In this document: piece by piece, positions 8,964-20,635 of the stretch
Layout of the letters: each line of letters opens with the position of its first letter
Position numbering within the stretch: the stretch's first letter is position 1
Assembly: GCF_001484765.1 (NCBI RefSeq)
Contig: NZ_LLXO01000021.1
Coordinates: 46,676 to 110,675 of the forward strand
Length of the DNA stretch: 64,000 bases
Direction of reading: 5' to 3'
From: Entomohabitans teleogrylli
GTDB taxonomy: Bacteria; Pseudomonadota; Gammaproteobacteria; Enterobacterales; Enterobacteriaceae
Position numbers and translations under genes: made by a program
The notes under the pieces: model-generated
Database searches by the model: none
Told to the model about the DNA's origin: nothing
The model's input: the letters and a program-made list of their open reading frames with translations, nothing else

Positions 8964-11777
8964 ATGCAGAACGGCGCGATGAAGCCCTGGCTGGACTCTT
9001 CCTGGCTGGCGGGCGCAAACCAGTCCTACATAGAGCAGCTCTATGAAGACTTCTTAACCGATCCTGATTCAGTGGACACCCACTGGCGGACACTGTTTCA
9101 GCAGTTGCCCGCGAACGGTTCAGGACCGGAACAATTCCACTCCAAAACGCGTGATTATTTCCGTCGTCTGGCGAAGGATGCCTCACGTTATACCTCTTCT
9201 TCGATTACGGACCCGGCAGCGGATGCCAAGCAGGTAAAAGTCCTGCAGCTTATCAATGCTTACCGCTTCCGCGGGCATCAGCAGGCAAACCTTGATCCTC
9301 TCGGGCTGTGGAAACAGGATACGGTGGCGGATCTCGATCCGGCATTCCATAACCTGACCGAAGCCGATTTCCAGGAAAGTTTTAACGTGGGTTCTTTTGC
9401 CATCGGCAAGGAGACCATGAAGCTCGGCGATCTGATTGCAGCCCTGAAGCAGACCTACTGCGGCTCGATTGGCGCGGAGTATATGCATATCACCAGCACG
9501 GAAGAGAAACGCTGGATTCAGCAGCGCGTTGAATCCGTGGTAGGTAAACCCAGCTTTAGCGCTGAGGAGAAAAAGCGTTTCTTAAGCGAACTGACCGCCG
9601 CCGAAGGGCTGGAGCGTTACCTGGGGGCGAAGTTCCCGGGCGCCAAGCGTTTCTCCCTGGAAGGGGGCGATGCGCTAATTCCGATGCTCAAAGAGCTTAT
9701 TCGCCATGCCGGTAATAACGGTACCCGCGAAGTGGTGCTGGGGATGGCGCACCGCGGTCGTCTGAACGTACTGATCAACGTACTGGGTAAGAAACCTCAG
9801 GATCTGTTCGACGAATTCGCCGGTAAACATAAAGAGCATCTCGGCACCGGCGACGTGAAATACCATATGGGCTTCTCGTCCGACGTCGAGACCGAAGGCG
9901 GTCTGGTGCATCTGGCGCTGGCGTTTAACCCGTCGCACCTCGAAATTGTCAGCCCGGTGGTGATTGGCTCCGTACGCGCCCGTCTTGACCGTCTGGATCA
10001 GCCGGGCAGCACCCAGCAGGTTCTGCCGATCACCATTCACGGCGATGCCGCGGTAACCGGCCAGGGCGTGGTTCAGGAAACCCTGAACATGTCGAAAGCG
10101 CGTGGTTATGAAGTGGGCGGTACGGTGCGTATCGTTATCAACAACCAGGTAGGCTTTACAACCTCTAACCCGCTGGATGCGCGTTCAACGCCGTACTGTA
10201 CCGATATCGGTAAAATGGTGCAGGCGCCGATTTTCCACGTCAATGCCGACGACCCGGAAGCGGTGGCCTTTGTGACTCGCCTGGCGCTGGATTTCCGTAA
10301 TACTTTCAAGCGCGATGTCTTTATCGACCTGGTGTGCTACCGCCGTCACGGCCATAACGAAGCCGATGAGCCGAGCGCGACTCAGCCGCTGATGTACCAG
10401 AAAATTAAAAAGCACCCGACGCCGCGTAAGATTTACGCCGACCGTCTGGAGCAGGAGCAGCTTGCCACCCTGGAAGACGCCACCGAGCAGGTCAATCTGT
10501 ACCGTGATGCGCTGGACGCTGGCGAATGCGTGGTGCAGGAGTGGCGGCCGATGAACATGCACTCCTTTACCTGGTCGCCGTACCTCAACCACGACTGGGA
10601 TGAGAGCTACCCCAACAAGGTGGAGATGAAGCGTCTGCAGGAGCTGGCGAAGCGTATCAGTTCGGTACCGGAGTCGGTCGAGATGCAGTCCCGGGTCGCG
10701 AAAATCTATGCTGACCGCCAGTTGATGGCGAGCGGCGAGAAGCTGTTTGACTGGGGCGGCGCGGAAACGCTGGCCTACGCCACTCTGGTGGATGAAGGCA
10801 TTCCGGTGCGTATTTCCGGTGAAGATTCCGGACGCGGCACCTTCTTCCATCGCCACGCGGTGATTCATAACCAGTCCAACGGTTCCACCTGGACCCCGCT
10901 GGCTCACGTACATAACGGCCAGGGCGACTTTAAAGTCTGGGACTCGGTGCTGTCTGAAGAGGCGGTACTGGCGTTTGAATACGGCTATGCCACCGCGGAG
11001 CCGCGCACCCTGACTATCTGGGAAGCGCAGTTCGGCGACTTCGCCAACGGCGCCCAGGTGGTGATTGATCAGTTCATCAGCTCCGGCGAGCAGAAATGGG
11101 GCCGGATGTGCGGCCTGGTGATGCTGCTGCCGCACGGCTACGAAGGGCAGGGGCCGGAGCACTCCTCCGCGCGTCTCGAACGCTATCTGCAATTGTGCGC
11201 CGAGCAGAATATGCAGGTATGCGTGCCGTCCACCCCGGCGCAGGTTTACCATATGCTGCGTCGCCAGGCGTTGCGCGGTATGCGCCGTCCGCTGGTGGTG
11301 ATGTCGCCGAAATCGCTGCTGCGCCACCCGCTGGCGGTATCGAGCCTCGACGAGCTGGCCAACGGCGCGTTCCTGCCGGCGATCGGTGAGATTGACGAAC
11401 TGGATCCGCAGGGCGTGAAACGCGTGGTACTGTGTTCCGGTAAGGTGTACTACGACCTGCTGGAGCAGCGCCGTAAGAACGATCAGAAAGATGTCGCCAT
11501 TGTGCGTATTGAGCAGCTCTATCCGTTCCCGCATCAGGCGGTTCAGGAAGCGCTGAAACCGTTCGCCCACGTACATGATTTTGTCTGGTGCCAGGAAGAA
11601 CCCCTTAACCAGGGCGCCTGGTACTGTAGCCAGCACCACTTCCGTGAAGTGATTCCGTTTGGCTCCGCATTGCGTTATGCGGGCCGCCCGGCCTCCGCCT
11701 CGCCGGCGGTAGGGTATATGTCTGTTCACCAGAAACAACAACAGGATCTGGTGAATGACGCGCTGAACGTCGATTAA
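8964..11777 (+). CDS. sucA: 2-oxoglutarate dehydrogenase E1 component SucA
   Basis: A 937-residue thiamine diphosphate-dependent decarboxylase, the E1 of the 2-oxoglutarate dehydrogenase complex. The N-terminal SucB-binding segment (IEQLYEDFLTDPDSVD) is present. The ThDP/Mg2+-binding region shows GDAAVTGQGVVQETLNMS and INNQVGFTTSN, and further active-site signatures are YRRHGHNEADEP and GEDSGRGTFFHRHAVI. It is four residues longer than E. coli SucA, with small insertions near residues 70 and 185. GGGATCACG precedes the ATG. It shares the operon with sucB (14 bases downstream). Confidence 0.98.
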   Translation: MQNGAMKPWLDSSWLAGANQSYIEQLYEDFLTDPDSVDTHWRTLFQQLPANGSGPEQFHSKTRDYFRRLAKDASRYTSSSITDPAADAKQVKVLQLINAYRFRGHQQANLDPLGLWKQDTVADLDPAFHNLTEADFQESFNVGSFAIGKETMKLGDLIAALKQTYCGSIGAEYMHITSTEEKRWIQQRVESVVGKPSFSAEEKKRFLSELTAAEGLERYLGAKFPGAKRFSLEGGDALIPMLKELIRHAGNNGTREVVLGMAHRGRLNVLINVLGKKPQDLFDEFAGKHKEHLGTGDVKYHMGFSSDVETEGGLVHLALAFNPSHLEIVSPVVIGSVRARLDRLDQPGSTQQVLPITIHGDAAVTGQGVVQETLNMSKARGYEVGGTVRIVINNQVGFTTSNPLDARSTPYCTDIGKMVQAPIFHVNADDPEAVAFVTRLALDFRNTFKRDVFIDLVCYRRHGHNEADEPSATQPLMYQKIKKHPTPRKIYADRLEQEQLATLEDATEQVNLYRDALDAGECVVQEWRPMNMHSFTWSPYLNHDWDESYPNKVEMKRLQELAKRISSVPESVEMQSRVAKIYADRQLMASGEKLFDWGGAETLAYATLVDEGIPVRISGEDSGRGTFFHRHAVIHNQSNGSTWTPLAHVHNGQGDFKVWDSVLSEEAVLAFEYGYATAEPRTLTIWEAQFGDFANGAQVVIDQFISSGEQKWGRMCGLVMLLPHGYEGQGPEHSSARLERYLQLCAEQNMQVCVPSTPAQVYHMLRRQALRGMRRPLVVMSPKSLLRHPLAVSSLDELANGAFLPAIGEIDELDPQGVKRVVLCSGKVYYDLLEQRRKNDQKDVAIVRIEQLYPFPHQAVQEALKPFAHVHDFVWCQEEPLNQGAWYCSQHHFREVIPFGSALRYAGRPASASPAVGYMSVHQKQQQDLVNDALNVD

Positions 11778-11791
11778 TTAAAGGATAAATA

Positions 11792-13003
11792 ATGAGTAGC
11801 GTAGATATTCTTGTTCCGGACCTGCCTGAATCTGTTGCCGATGCCACCGTGGCGACCTGGCATAAAAAACCCGGGGACGCCGTCACCCGTGATGAAGTGC
11901 TGGTAGAAATCGAAACGGACAAAGTGGTTCTGGAAGTTCCGGCGTCAGCAGATGGCATCCTTGATTCGGTGCTGGAAGACGAAGGCACCACCGTCACCTC
12001 GCGGCAGATCCTCGGCCGCCTGCGTGAAGGCAACAGTACCGGTAAAGAGTCCACCGCCAAAGCAGACACTACCGCGTCGACCCCGGCTCAGCGTCACTCT
12101 GCCTCTCTGGAAGAGCAGAGTAATGACGCCCTGAGCCCGGCGATTCGTCGCCTGCTGGCGGAACACAACCTCGAAGCCAGCGCCATCAAAGGCAGCGGCG
12201 TCGGCGGTCGTATCACCCGTGAAGATGTTGAAAAACATCTGGCGAAAGCCCCGGCGAAGAAAGCCGAGCCTGAAGCGCCAGCCGCACAGCCGGCCCTGGG
12301 CGCGCGCAGCGAAAAACGCGTACCGATGACCCGCTTGCGCAAGCGTGTGGCGGAGCGTCTGCTGGAAGCGAAAAACTCTACCGCCATGCTGACAACCTTC
12401 AACGAAGTCAACATGAAGCCGATCATGGAGCTGCGTAAGCAGTACGGCGAAGCGTTTGAGAAACGTCACGGCGTACGTCTCGGCTTTATGTCCTTCTACA
12501 TTAAGGCTGTGGTGGAAGCCCTGAAACGTTATCCGGAAGTGAACGCTTCCATTGATGGCGAAGATGTGGTGTATCACAACTATTTCGATGTCAGCATTGC
12601 CGTTTCCACACCGCGCGGCCTGGTAACGCCGGTACTGCGCGACGTCGACCTGCTGGGTATGGCGGATATCGAAAAGCGCATTAAAGAGCTGGCTGTTAAA
12701 GGCCGCGATGGCAAGCTGACCGTGGAAGAGTTAACCGGCGGCAACTTCACCATCACCAATGGCGGGGTCTTCGGTTCACTGATGTCTACGCCAATTATCA
12801 ACCCGCCGCAGAGCGCGATCCTCGGCATGCACGCCATCAAAGACCGACCGATGGCGGTGGACGGTAAAGTAGAGATTCTGCCGATGATGTATCTGGCGCT
12901 CTCTTATGATCACCGCCAGATCGACGGCCGCGAGTCGGTAGGCTTCCTGGTCGCGATTAAAGAGCTGCTGGAAGATCCGACCCGTCTGCTGCTGGACGTG
13001 TAG
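11792..13003 (+). CDS. sucB: Dihydrolipoyllysine succinyltransferase E2, SucB
   Basis: A 403-residue E2 core of the 2-oxoglutarate dehydrogenase complex. Domain order: lipoyl domain (1-80) with the lipoylated Lys44 in [12 protein letters not shown]; Ala/Pro/Lys-rich linkers; a peripheral subunit-binding domain (about 110-150, [14 protein letters not shown] and [13 protein letters not shown]); and a catalytic acyltransferase domain (about 170-403) ending with the active-site His and Asp in [13 protein letters not shown]. It accepts the succinyl group from SucA and passes it to CoA. An AAAGGAT site lies before the ATG. A 136-base gap with a hairpin separates it from sucC. Confidence 0.98.
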   Translation: MSSVDILVPDLPESVADATVATWHKKPGDAVTRDEVLVEIETDKVVLEVPASADGILDSVLEDEGTTVTSRQILGRLREGNSTGKESTAKADTTASTPAQRHSASLEEQSNDALSPAIRRLLAEHNLEASAIKGSGVGGRITREDVEKHLAKAPAKKAEPEAPAAQPALGARSEKRVPMTRLRKRVAERLLEAKNSTAMLTTFNEVNMKPIMELRKQYGEAFEKRHGVRLGFMSFYIKAVVEALKRYPEVNASIDGEDVVYHNYFDVSIAVSTPRGLVTPVLRDVDLLGMADIEKRIKELAVKGRDGKLTVEELTGGNFTITNGGVFGSLMSTPIINPPQSAILGMHAIKDRPMAVDGKVEILPMMYLALSYDHRQIDGRESVGFLVAIKELLEDPTRLLLDV

Positions 13004-13012
13004 TCAGTTTTA

Positions 13013-13034
13013 CCCGGCGGCCTTGGTCGCCGGG
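13013..13034 (+). other. Hairpin between sucB and sucC
   Basis: CCCGGCGG at 13013-13020 pairs with TCGCCGGG at 13027-13034 around a short loop. No T-tract follows, so it is more likely a stability or processing element of the long sdh-suc mRNA than a terminator. Confidence 0.5.
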
Positions 13035-13139
13035 CTTAGCAATTCACCTGTACGCCGGGCAGGCAGCACGCTGTCCGGTAATAAAAAGCCAGGCTTTTCA
13101 GCAATCTGGTAATGATTACTTGAAGGATGGACAGAACAC

Positions 13140-14306
13140 ATGAACTTACATGAATATCAGGCAAAACAACTTTTTGCCCGCTATGGCTTACCGGCGCCGG
13201 TGGGTTATGCCTGTACTACTCCGCGTGAAGCCGAAGAAGCCGCTTCCAAAATCGGGGCGGGTCCGTGGGTAGTGAAATGTCAGGTTCACGCTGGTGGCCG
13301 TGGTAAAGCGGGCGGTGTGAAAGTGGTAAACAGCAAAGAAGACATTCGCGCTTTTGCTGAAAACTGGCTGGGCAAACGCCTGGTGACCTATCAAACAGAC
13401 GCCAATGGCCAGCCGGTAAACCAGATTCTGGTTGAAGCCGCGACCGATATCGCCAAAGAGTTGTATCTGGGCGCGGTCGTCGACCGCAGCTCGCGCCGCG
13501 TGGTCTTTATGGCCTCCACCGAAGGCGGCGTGGAAATCGAAAAAGTGGCGGAAGAAACTCCGCACCTGATCCATAAAGTGGCTCTCGATCCGCTGACCGG
13601 CCCGATGCCGTATCAGGGACGCGAGCTGGCGTTCAAACTGGGTCTGGAAGGTAAGCTGGTGCAGCAGTTCACCAAAATCTTCATGGGCCTGGCGACGATT
13701 TTCCTTGAGCGCGACCTGGCGCTGATCGAAATCAACCCGCTGGTGATTACCAAACAGGGCGACCTGATCTGCCTCGACGGTAAACTGGGCGCTGACGGTA
13801 ACGCGCTGTTCCGCCAGCCGGATCTGCGTGAAATGCGCGACCAGTCTCAGGAAGACCCGCGCGAAGCCCAGGCGGCGCAGTGGGAACTGAACTATGTCGC
13901 TCTTGACGGCAATATCGGCTGTATGGTGAACGGCGCTGGTCTGGCGATGGGCACCATGGACATCGTTAAACTGCACGGCGGCGAACCGGCCAACTTCCTT
14001 GACGTCGGTGGCGGTGCGACCAAAGAGCGTGTCACCGAAGCGTTCAAAATCATCCTCTCTGACGACAATGTTAAAGCGGTTCTGGTTAACATCTTCGGCG
14101 GTATCGTACGCTGCGACCTGATCGCCGACGGTATCATCGGCGCGGTGGCGGAAGTGGGCGTTAACGTCCCGGTTGTGGTGCGTCTGGAAGGCAACAACGC
14201 TGAACTCGGCGCGAAGAAACTGGCTGACAGCGGCCTGAATATTATTGCAGCGAAAAGTCTGACGGATGCAGCTCAGCAGGTTGTTGCCGCAGTGGAGGGG
14301 AAATAA
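13140..14306 (+). CDS. sucC: Succinyl-CoA synthetase beta subunit SucC
   Basis: A 388-residue subunit of exact E. coli length. It contains an N-terminal ATP-grasp nucleotide-binding domain ([18 protein letters not shown], then [15 protein letters not shown] for Mg2+ binding) and a C-terminal CoA ligase domain ([35 protein letters not shown]). With SucD it converts succinyl-CoA, ADP and phosphate to succinate and ATP. It opens [20 protein letters not shown]. An AAGGATGG element lies upstream. The stop TAA overlaps the sucD start (TAATG). Confidence 0.98.
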   Translation: MNLHEYQAKQLFARYGLPAPVGYACTTPREAEEAASKIGAGPWVVKCQVHAGGRGKAGGVKVVNSKEDIRAFAENWLGKRLVTYQTDANGQPVNQILVEAATDIAKELYLGAVVDRSSRRVVFMASTEGGVEIEKVAEETPHLIHKVALDPLTGPMPYQGRELAFKLGLEGKLVQQFTKIFMGLATIFLERDLALIEINPLVITKQGDLICLDGKLGADGNALFRQPDLREMRDQSQEDPREAQAAQWELNYVALDGNIGCMVNGAGLAMGTMDIVKLHGGEPANFLDVGGGATKERVTEAFKIILSDDNVKAVLVNIFGGIVRCDLIADGIIGAVAEVGVNVPVVVRLEGNNAELGAKKLADSGLNIIAAKSLTDAAQQVVAAVEGK

Positions 14307-15178
14307 TGTCTGTTTTAATCGATAAAAATACCAGGGTTATCTGTCAGGGCTTTACCGGTAGCCAGGGGACGTTCCACTCTGAACAGGCGATTGCCTACGG
14401 CACGCAGATGGTCGGCGGCGTCACGCCAGGCAAAGGCGGCACCACGCATCTGGGCCTGCCGGTTTTTAATACTGTGCGTGAAGCGGTTGAGGCCACCGGC
14501 GCTACCGCCACTGTTATCTACGTTCCGGCGCCGTTCTGCAAAGATTCGATTCTGGAAGCCATTGATGCCGGTATCAAACTGATCATCACCATCACAGAAG
14601 GTATCCCGACGCTGGATATGCTGACCGTGAAGGTGAAGCTGGACGAAGCGGGCGTACGCATGATCGGGCCGAACTGTCCGGGCGTGATCACGCCGGGTGA
14701 GTGCAAAATCGGTATTATGCCGGGCCACATCCACCAGCCGGGCAAAGTGGGCATCGTTTCCCGCTCCGGTACCCTGACCTATGAAGCGGTTAAGCAGACC
14801 ACTGATTACGGTTTCGGTCAGTCCACCTGTGTGGGCATCGGCGGCGACCCGATCCCGGGCTCTAACTTCATCGACATCCTGAAGCTGTTCCAGGAAGATC
14901 CGCAGACGGAAGCGATTGTGATGATCGGCGAAATCGGCGGTAGCGCGGAAGAAGAGGCGGCTGCCTATATCAAAGATCATGTGACCAAACCGGTTGTCGG
15001 CTACATCGCCGGCGTTACCGCGCCGAAAGGCAAACGCATGGGCCATGCCGGAGCGATTATTGCCGGCGGTAAAGGTACCGCGGATGAAAAATTCGCTGCT
15101 CTGGAAGCGGCCGGTGTTAAAACCGTGCGCAGTCTGGCGGACATTGGCGAAGCATTAAAAGCTATTCTGCCGCAGTAA
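14306..15178 (+). CDS. sucD: Succinyl-CoA synthetase alpha subunit SucD
   Basis: A 290-residue subunit with an N-terminal CoA-binding Rossmann domain ([18 protein letters not shown]) and a C-terminal ligase domain carrying the phosphohistidine in [13 protein letters not shown]. It forms the alpha2beta2 enzyme with SucC. The start overlaps the sucC stop by one base. It is the last coding gene of the sdhCDAB-sucABCD operon; its 3' UTR holds a candidate sRNA and terminator. Confidence 0.98.
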   Translation: MSVLIDKNTRVICQGFTGSQGTFHSEQAIAYGTQMVGGVTPGKGGTTHLGLPVFNTVREAVEATGATATVIYVPAPFCKDSILEAIDAGIKLIITITEGIPTLDMLTVKVKLDEAGVRMIGPNCPGVITPGECKIGIMPGHIHQPGKVGIVSRSGTLTYEAVKQTTDYGFGQSTCVGIGGDPIPGSNFIDILKLFQEDPQTEAIVMIGEIGGSAEEEAAAYIKDHVTKPVVGYIAGVTAPKGKRMGHAGAIIAGGKGTADEKFAALEAAGVKTVRSLADIGEALKAILPQ

Positions 15179-15237
15179 GCAGATTTAAAAATAATAACGA
15201 TTCGACATGGATTGGCCACCTGCGGGTGGCCTTTTTT
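15179..15237 (+). ncRNA. sdhX: Probable 3'-UTR small RNA SdhX (RybD) with operon terminator
   Basis: Immediately after sucD the sequence has the layout I recall for SdhX of E. coli and Salmonella: a short AT-rich segment, ACGATTCGACATGGATT, then a terminator hairpin. The stem GGCCACC/GGTGGCC (15214-15220 with 15225-15231) is followed by six T. SdhX is released by RNase E processing of the sdh-suc mRNA and represses targets such as ackA in E. coli. Location and terminator are seen directly; sRNA function is inferred from position and similarity. Confidence 0.65.
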
Positions 15238-15896
15238 ATGCCCGGGAATATGGATAAACAGCGCTGTTCACCGCTATCGCTTTTACTCTCGCCGCCGATT
15301 TGCATTCACGTTAATCTTTTTATGTTTTTTATCATATGGTTATGATTTGGTTTTTTATTGGTAACCAGAAAAAGCGAAAAAAGCATTCTGCTAATCGAGT
15401 AATCGCAGTGATACGCAGTGGGGTATTTGGCAAATAGCATGCGGCCTACTGTGATAGCGCATTTTTTATCATCCCTGGAATTTTCTGTATGGCAAAAAAT
15501 TAAATTTACGGCTGTGCACTGGTTAACAGAAATAACCCGTTGGTTTTTCTTATCAGGCAAAAATATGGAAGTTAACTAACGATTTTGAAAATTAATGCTT
15601 GCGTCCTGTCAATACTGGCTGACTGCGGAAGGGAGCCGTAAAGCGCAGCGGCAGTCACTAAACGCAGCGGCAGGAGTGTGACGCCGCTCACCCGGCTCAG
15701 CGCCGTGGGGCTGAGGAAGTCTGAAAGCCGGGTTTTAACCTGGTAAAGTGGCTTTTTCCTGACATAGTTACAATAAATAACTCACTGTCGAATTAACGTT
15801 AACCTGGCAACGTCTGAGACCAATAAAGAACAATTTTATAACATTATTTTTACTATTTTCTCCGGGAAGAAACATGGTTAACAAAATAGATTAAAA
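15238..15896. other. Non-coding stretch between sucD and cydA
   Basis: About 660 bases with no credible gene; the longest open frame (84 codons, minus strand, 15306-15560) has low-complexity composition and no recognisable ribosome binding site or family. In E. coli K-12 mngR, mngA and mngB lie here, and they are absent. The part at 15640-15740 is GC-rich with repeated GCAGCGGCAG words. The remainder is AT-rich and grades into the cydA control region, with GTTAA-type words (15793-15806) that could be ArcA contacts. Confidence 0.55.
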
Positions 15897-15910
15897 TTGA
15901 TATAAATCAA
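15897..15910. promoter_or_regulatory. FNR-binding palindrome upstream of cydA
   Basis: TTGATATAAATCAA is a perfect match to the FNR consensus TTGAT-N4-ATCAA. It lies 346 bases before the cydA start. In E. coli FNR represses and ArcA activates cydAB, giving peak expression under low oxygen. The site supports conserved oxygen control here. Confidence 0.75.
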
Positions 15911-16255
15911 GTTGTAAACTTTGAAAAATAGTGTGAAAAAGTAGGAAATTGCGTTGGATCAATCTGGTTTAAAGCCAATAAATTCGCTATAAATTGATCA
16001 CCGTCGAAAAACGCAAATTACAGTAAGCAAAAACCTATTTATTGTAAGGGAATTGCGGCGTAATATGGTTGCGGGATCTATTTGGTATCTTTATTAACGT
16101 ATTTGCAACCTTCGCTTTTGCGATGTCACATTTAACAGCGTGATTTTGCACAAGCGCCTGGAAGCAATCTATTTGTATTGGGGCATGCGTTGTGGAGCAC
16201 CGGAGTGCGCGGTGTACCACGTCCGGAGTCTTCATGCGAGGAGCAAGGAGTCAAG

Positions 16256-17821
16256 ATGTTTGATATTGTCGAACTGTCACGCTTACAGTTTGCCTTGACC
16301 GCGATGTACCACTTCCTGTTTGTGCCGCTGACGCTCGGTATGGCGTTCCTGCTGGCCATCATGGAAACGGTGTACGTCCTGTCTGGTAAGCAAATCTATA
16401 AAGACATGACCAAGTTCTGGGGCAAGCTGTTTGGTATTAACTTCGCTCTGGGGGTTGCCACTGGTTTGACGATGGAATTCCAGTTCGGGACAAACTGGTC
16501 TTACTATTCCCACTATGTCGGGGATATCTTCGGAGCGCCGCTGGCCATTGAAGGCCTGATGGCATTCTTCCTCGAGTCTACGTTCGTTGGGCTTTTCTTC
16601 TTCGGTTGGGATCGTCTGGGCAAAGTTCAGCACATGGCGGTAACCTGGCTGGTGGCTCTGGGCTCTAACCTTTCCGCTCTGTGGATTCTGGTGGCTAACG
16701 GCTGGATGCAGAACCCGGTCGCATCGGACTTCAACTTTGAAACCATGCGTATGGAGATGGTGAGCTTCTCTGAACTGGTGCTTAACCCGGTCGCTCAGGT
16801 GAAATTCGTTCACACTGTCGCCTCCGGCTATGTCACCGGCGCCATGTTCATTCTTGGTATCAGCGCCTGGTATATGCTGAAAAACCGCGATTTCGCTTTC
16901 GCCAAACGCTCTTTCGCCATTGCGGCGAGCTTTGGTATGGCGGCGGTGCTGTCCGTTATCGTACTGGGCGATGAGTCCGGCTATGAAATGGGCGACGTGC
17001 AGAAAACCAAACTGGCAGCCATTGAAGCCGAGTGGGAAACCCAGCCGGCGCCGGCTGACTTCACGCTGTTCGGGATTCCGGATCAAGAAACCAAAGAAAA
17101 CCACTTCGCTATCAAAATCCCGTATGCGCTGGGGATTATCGCCACCCGTTCTGTTGATACGCCGGTGGTGGGTATTAAAGATCTGATGGTGCAGCATGAA
17201 GAGCGTATTCGTAACGGGATGAAGGCATACAAACTGCTGGAAGAACTGCGTAATGGTTCGACCGATCAGGCGGTGCGCGATGACTTCAATAGCGTTAAGA
17301 AAGACCTCGGCTACGGCCTGCTGCTCAAGCGCTATACCGACAATGTCTCTGACGCGACGGAGCAACAGATTCAGCAGGCGACGGAAGATTCTATTCCAAG
17401 CGTACTGCCGCTGTACTTTGCGTTCCGCATCATGGTGGCCTGTGGCTTCCTGCTGCTGGTGATCATCGCTGCGGCCTTCTGGTCGGTGATTCGTAACCGC
17501 ATTGGCGAGAAAAAATGGGTACTGCGCGCCGCGCTGTACGGTATTCCGCTGCCGTGGATTGCCGTGGAAGCTGGTTGGTTTGTGGCGGAATATGGTCGCC
17601 AGCCCTGGGCTATCGGCGAGGTGCTGCCTACCGCGGTGGCGAACTCGACGCTGACCGCCGGAGACCTGATTTTCTCCATGGTGTTGATCTGTGGTCTGTA
17701 CACGCTGTTCCTGGTGGCTGAACTGTTCCTGATGTTCAAGTTCGCGCGCCTGGGTCCCAGCAGCCTGAAGACCGGTCGCTACCATTTTGAGCAGTCCACT
17801 GTGGCTTCTCAGCAGGCCTAA
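16256..17821 (+). CDS. cydA: Cytochrome bd-I ubiquinol oxidase subunit I CydA
   Basis: A 521-residue inner-membrane protein, subunit I of the high-affinity quinol oxidase. The heme b595 ligand His19 is in [16 protein letters not shown]. The periplasmic Q-loop lies around residues 250-380 (for example [19 protein letters not shown]), and it is the long enterobacterial form. I chose ATG 16256 because [14 protein letters not shown] matches the family N terminus and follows AAGGAGTC; an ATG at 16178 adds 26 unrelated residues. cydB follows after 15 bases. Confidence 0.97.
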   Translation: MFDIVELSRLQFALTAMYHFLFVPLTLGMAFLLAIMETVYVLSGKQIYKDMTKFWGKLFGINFALGVATGLTMEFQFGTNWSYYSHYVGDIFGAPLAIEGLMAFFLESTFVGLFFFGWDRLGKVQHMAVTWLVALGSNLSALWILVANGWMQNPVASDFNFETMRMEMVSFSELVLNPVAQVKFVHTVASGYVTGAMFILGISAWYMLKNRDFAFAKRSFAIAASFGMAAVLSVIVLGDESGYEMGDVQKTKLAAIEAEWETQPAPADFTLFGIPDQETKENHFAIKIPYALGIIATRSVDTPVVGIKDLMVQHEERIRNGMKAYKLLEELRNGSTDQAVRDDFNSVKKDLGYGLLLKRYTDNVSDATEQQIQQATEDSIPSVLPLYFAFRIMVACGFLLLVIIAAAFWSVIRNRIGEKKWVLRAALYGIPLPWIAVEAGWFVAEYGRQPWAIGEVLPTAVANSTLTAGDLIFSMVLICGLYTLFLVAELFLMFKFARLGPSSLKTGRYHFEQSTVASQQA

Positions 17822-17836
17822 GACAGGAGTCCAGAA

Positions 17837-18976
17837 ATGATCGATTACGAAGTATTGCGTTTTGTCTGGTGGCTGCTGGTAGGCGTATTGCTGATCGGCT
17901 TTGCCATCACCGATGGCTTTGATATGGGCGTCGGGATGCTGGCCCGCGTGCTGGGGCGCACCGACACCGAACGTCGCATTATGATTAACTCCGTCGCCCC
18001 CCACTGGGACGGCAATCAGGTGTGGTTAATCACTGCGGGCGGCGCGCTATTCGCCGCCTGGCCGATGGTCTATGCGGCGGCGTTTTCCGGGTTCTATATC
18101 GCCATGATCCTGGTGCTGGCTTCCTTATTCTTCCGTCCGGTCGGTTTTGATTACCGCTCCAAGATTGAAGATATGCGCTGGCGCAACATGTGGGACTGGG
18201 GCATCTTCATCGGTAGCTTTGTGCCGCCGCTGGTGATCGGCGTGGCGTTTGGCAACCTGTTACAGGGCGTGCCGTTCCATATCGACGAGTACCTGCGTCT
18301 GTACTACACCGGTAACTTCTTCCAGTTACTCAACCCGTTTGGTCTGCTGGCCGGTATTGTCAGCGCCTCAATGATCCTTACCCAGGGCGCAACCTACCTG
18401 CAGATGCGCACTACTGGCGAACTGTACCTGCGTGTTCGCGCCACATCGCAAATCGCCACCCTGGTGATGATGGTGTGCTTCGTTCTGGCTGGCGTATGGG
18501 TGGTTTTCGGGATTGATGGCTATGTAGTGACCTCGACTATCGATCACTATGCCGCATCCAACCCGCTGACCAAAGAGGTGGTGCGTCAGCCGGGCGCGTG
18601 GCTGGTGAACTTTAACAATGCGCCGATTCTGTGGATCGTTCCGCTGCTGGGCGTGGTACTGCCGCTGCTCACTGTGCTGACCTCCCGGGCGGATAAAGCC
18701 GCGCTGGCGTTCCTGTTCTCATCGCTGACCCTGGCATGCGTCATTCTGACTGCCGGTATCGCAATGTTCCCGTTCGTTATGCCGTCCAGCACCATGCTGA
18801 ACGCCAGCCTGACGATGTGGGACGCGACCTCCAGCCACCTGACGCTGAATGTGATGACCTATGTCGCTATCGTGTTTGTGCCCATTGTTCTGGCTTACAC
18901 CATCTGGTGTTACTGGAAAATGTTCGGCCGCATCACTAAAGAGCACATTGAAAGCAACACCCACTCTCTGTACTAA
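17837..18976 (+). CDS. cydB: Cytochrome bd-I ubiquinol oxidase subunit II CydB
   Basis: A 379-residue membrane protein of exact family length with about nine transmembrane segments. It opens MIDYEVLRFVWWLLVGVLLIG and has the conserved DGFDMGVGML and NSVAPHWDGNQVWLITAGGALFAAWP segments. CydB pairs with CydA and stabilises the di-heme site. A GACAGGAGT site precedes the ATG. The gene is followed by cydX after 14 bases. Confidence 0.98.
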   Translation: MIDYEVLRFVWWLLVGVLLIGFAITDGFDMGVGMLARVLGRTDTERRIMINSVAPHWDGNQVWLITAGGALFAAWPMVYAAAFSGFYIAMILVLASLFFRPVGFDYRSKIEDMRWRNMWDWGIFIGSFVPPLVIGVAFGNLLQGVPFHIDEYLRLYYTGNFFQLLNPFGLLAGIVSASMILTQGATYLQMRTTGELYLRVRATSQIATLVMMVCFVLAGVWVVFGIDGYVVTSTIDHYAASNPLTKEVVRQPGAWLVNFNNAPILWIVPLLGVVLPLLTVLTSRADKAALAFLFSSLTLACVILTAGIAMFPFVMPSSTMLNASLTMWDATSSHLTLNVMTYVAIVFVPIVLAYTIWCYWKMFGRITKEHIESNTHSLY

Positions 18977-18990
18977 GTAAGGAGCTGATT

Positions 18991-19104
18991 ATGTGGTACT
19001 TTGCATGGATTCTGGGAACGCTGCTGGCCTGTGCTTTCGGGGTGATTACCGCGCTGGCGCTGGAGCAGGTTGAAGCGACTCAGGCTTCCAAAGAAAAACA
19101 CTGA
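18991..19104 (+). CDS. cydX: Cytochrome bd-I small subunit CydX
   Basis: A 37-codon gene. The product begins MWYFAWILGTLLACAFGVIT and ends in a polar tail (ALALEQVEATQASKEKH); it is one membrane helix, as in E. coli CydX (YbgT). CydX is needed for stability and activity of the CydAB oxidase, where it sits against CydA. AAGGAG lies nine bases before the ATG. The TGA overlaps the ybgE ATG (TGATG). The N-terminal 25 residues are nearly identical to E. coli, so this is a secure call despite its size. Confidence 0.95.
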   Translation: MWYFAWILGTLLACAFGVITALALEQVEATQASKEKH

Positions 19105-19397
19105 TGAAAAAAATTATCGCAACGCTTTACGCGGTAATGGATAAGGGCCCGCTCAGGGCCCTTTCCCTGATCATGGCGTTGGCGCTGGCCGGCTGTATTT
19201 TCTGGGATCCGAGTCGCTTTGCGGCGAAGACCAGCGCGCTGTCGATATGGCACGGTTTTCTGATCATGTGGGCGGTGTGCGCTGGCGTGATTCACGGTGT
19301 GGGCTTTCGCCCGCAGGCGCTGCACTGGCAGGCTATCTTCTGCCCGCTGATTGCCGATCTGGTATTACTGGCCGGGCTTATCTTTTTCTTCAGTTAA
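19104..19397 (+). CDS. ybgE: Cyd operon membrane protein YbgE
   Basis: A 97-residue protein of E. coli YbgE length. It has three predicted membrane segments (about residues 15-33, 43-62 and 72-95) and a short basic N terminus (MKKIIATLYAVMDKGPLRAL). The family (cyd operon protein YbgE, DUF2418-like annotation uncertain) always sits beside cydAB; its biochemical role is not settled. The start overlaps the cydX stop, indicating co-translation. AT-rich sequence with an imperfect GGGC/GCCC hairpin follows the stop. Confidence 0.9.
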   Translation: MKKIIATLYAVMDKGPLRALSLIMALALAGCIFWDPSRFAAKTSALSIWHGFLIMWAVCAGVIHGVGFRPQALHWQAIFCPLIADLVLLAGLIFFFS

Positions 19398-19538
19398 CTT
19401 CGCTAACTTAGTGTCCCTGAACAGTTTATGGGCTTTCCTTCGCCCATAAATATTTACGTTCCGTTTACCTCAAGCCATTTCAAACTCCCTTCAGCTTGCG
19501 TATAGTAGCAAGGTTTAATTGCATTACCGGAATGTAGA

Positions 19539-20632
<1,094 letters not shown>

Positions 20633-20635
20633 GCG

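Noticed and set aside
15306..15560. An 84-codon minus-strand frame between sucD and cydA
   Set aside because: AT-rich, no ribosome binding site or conserved features.
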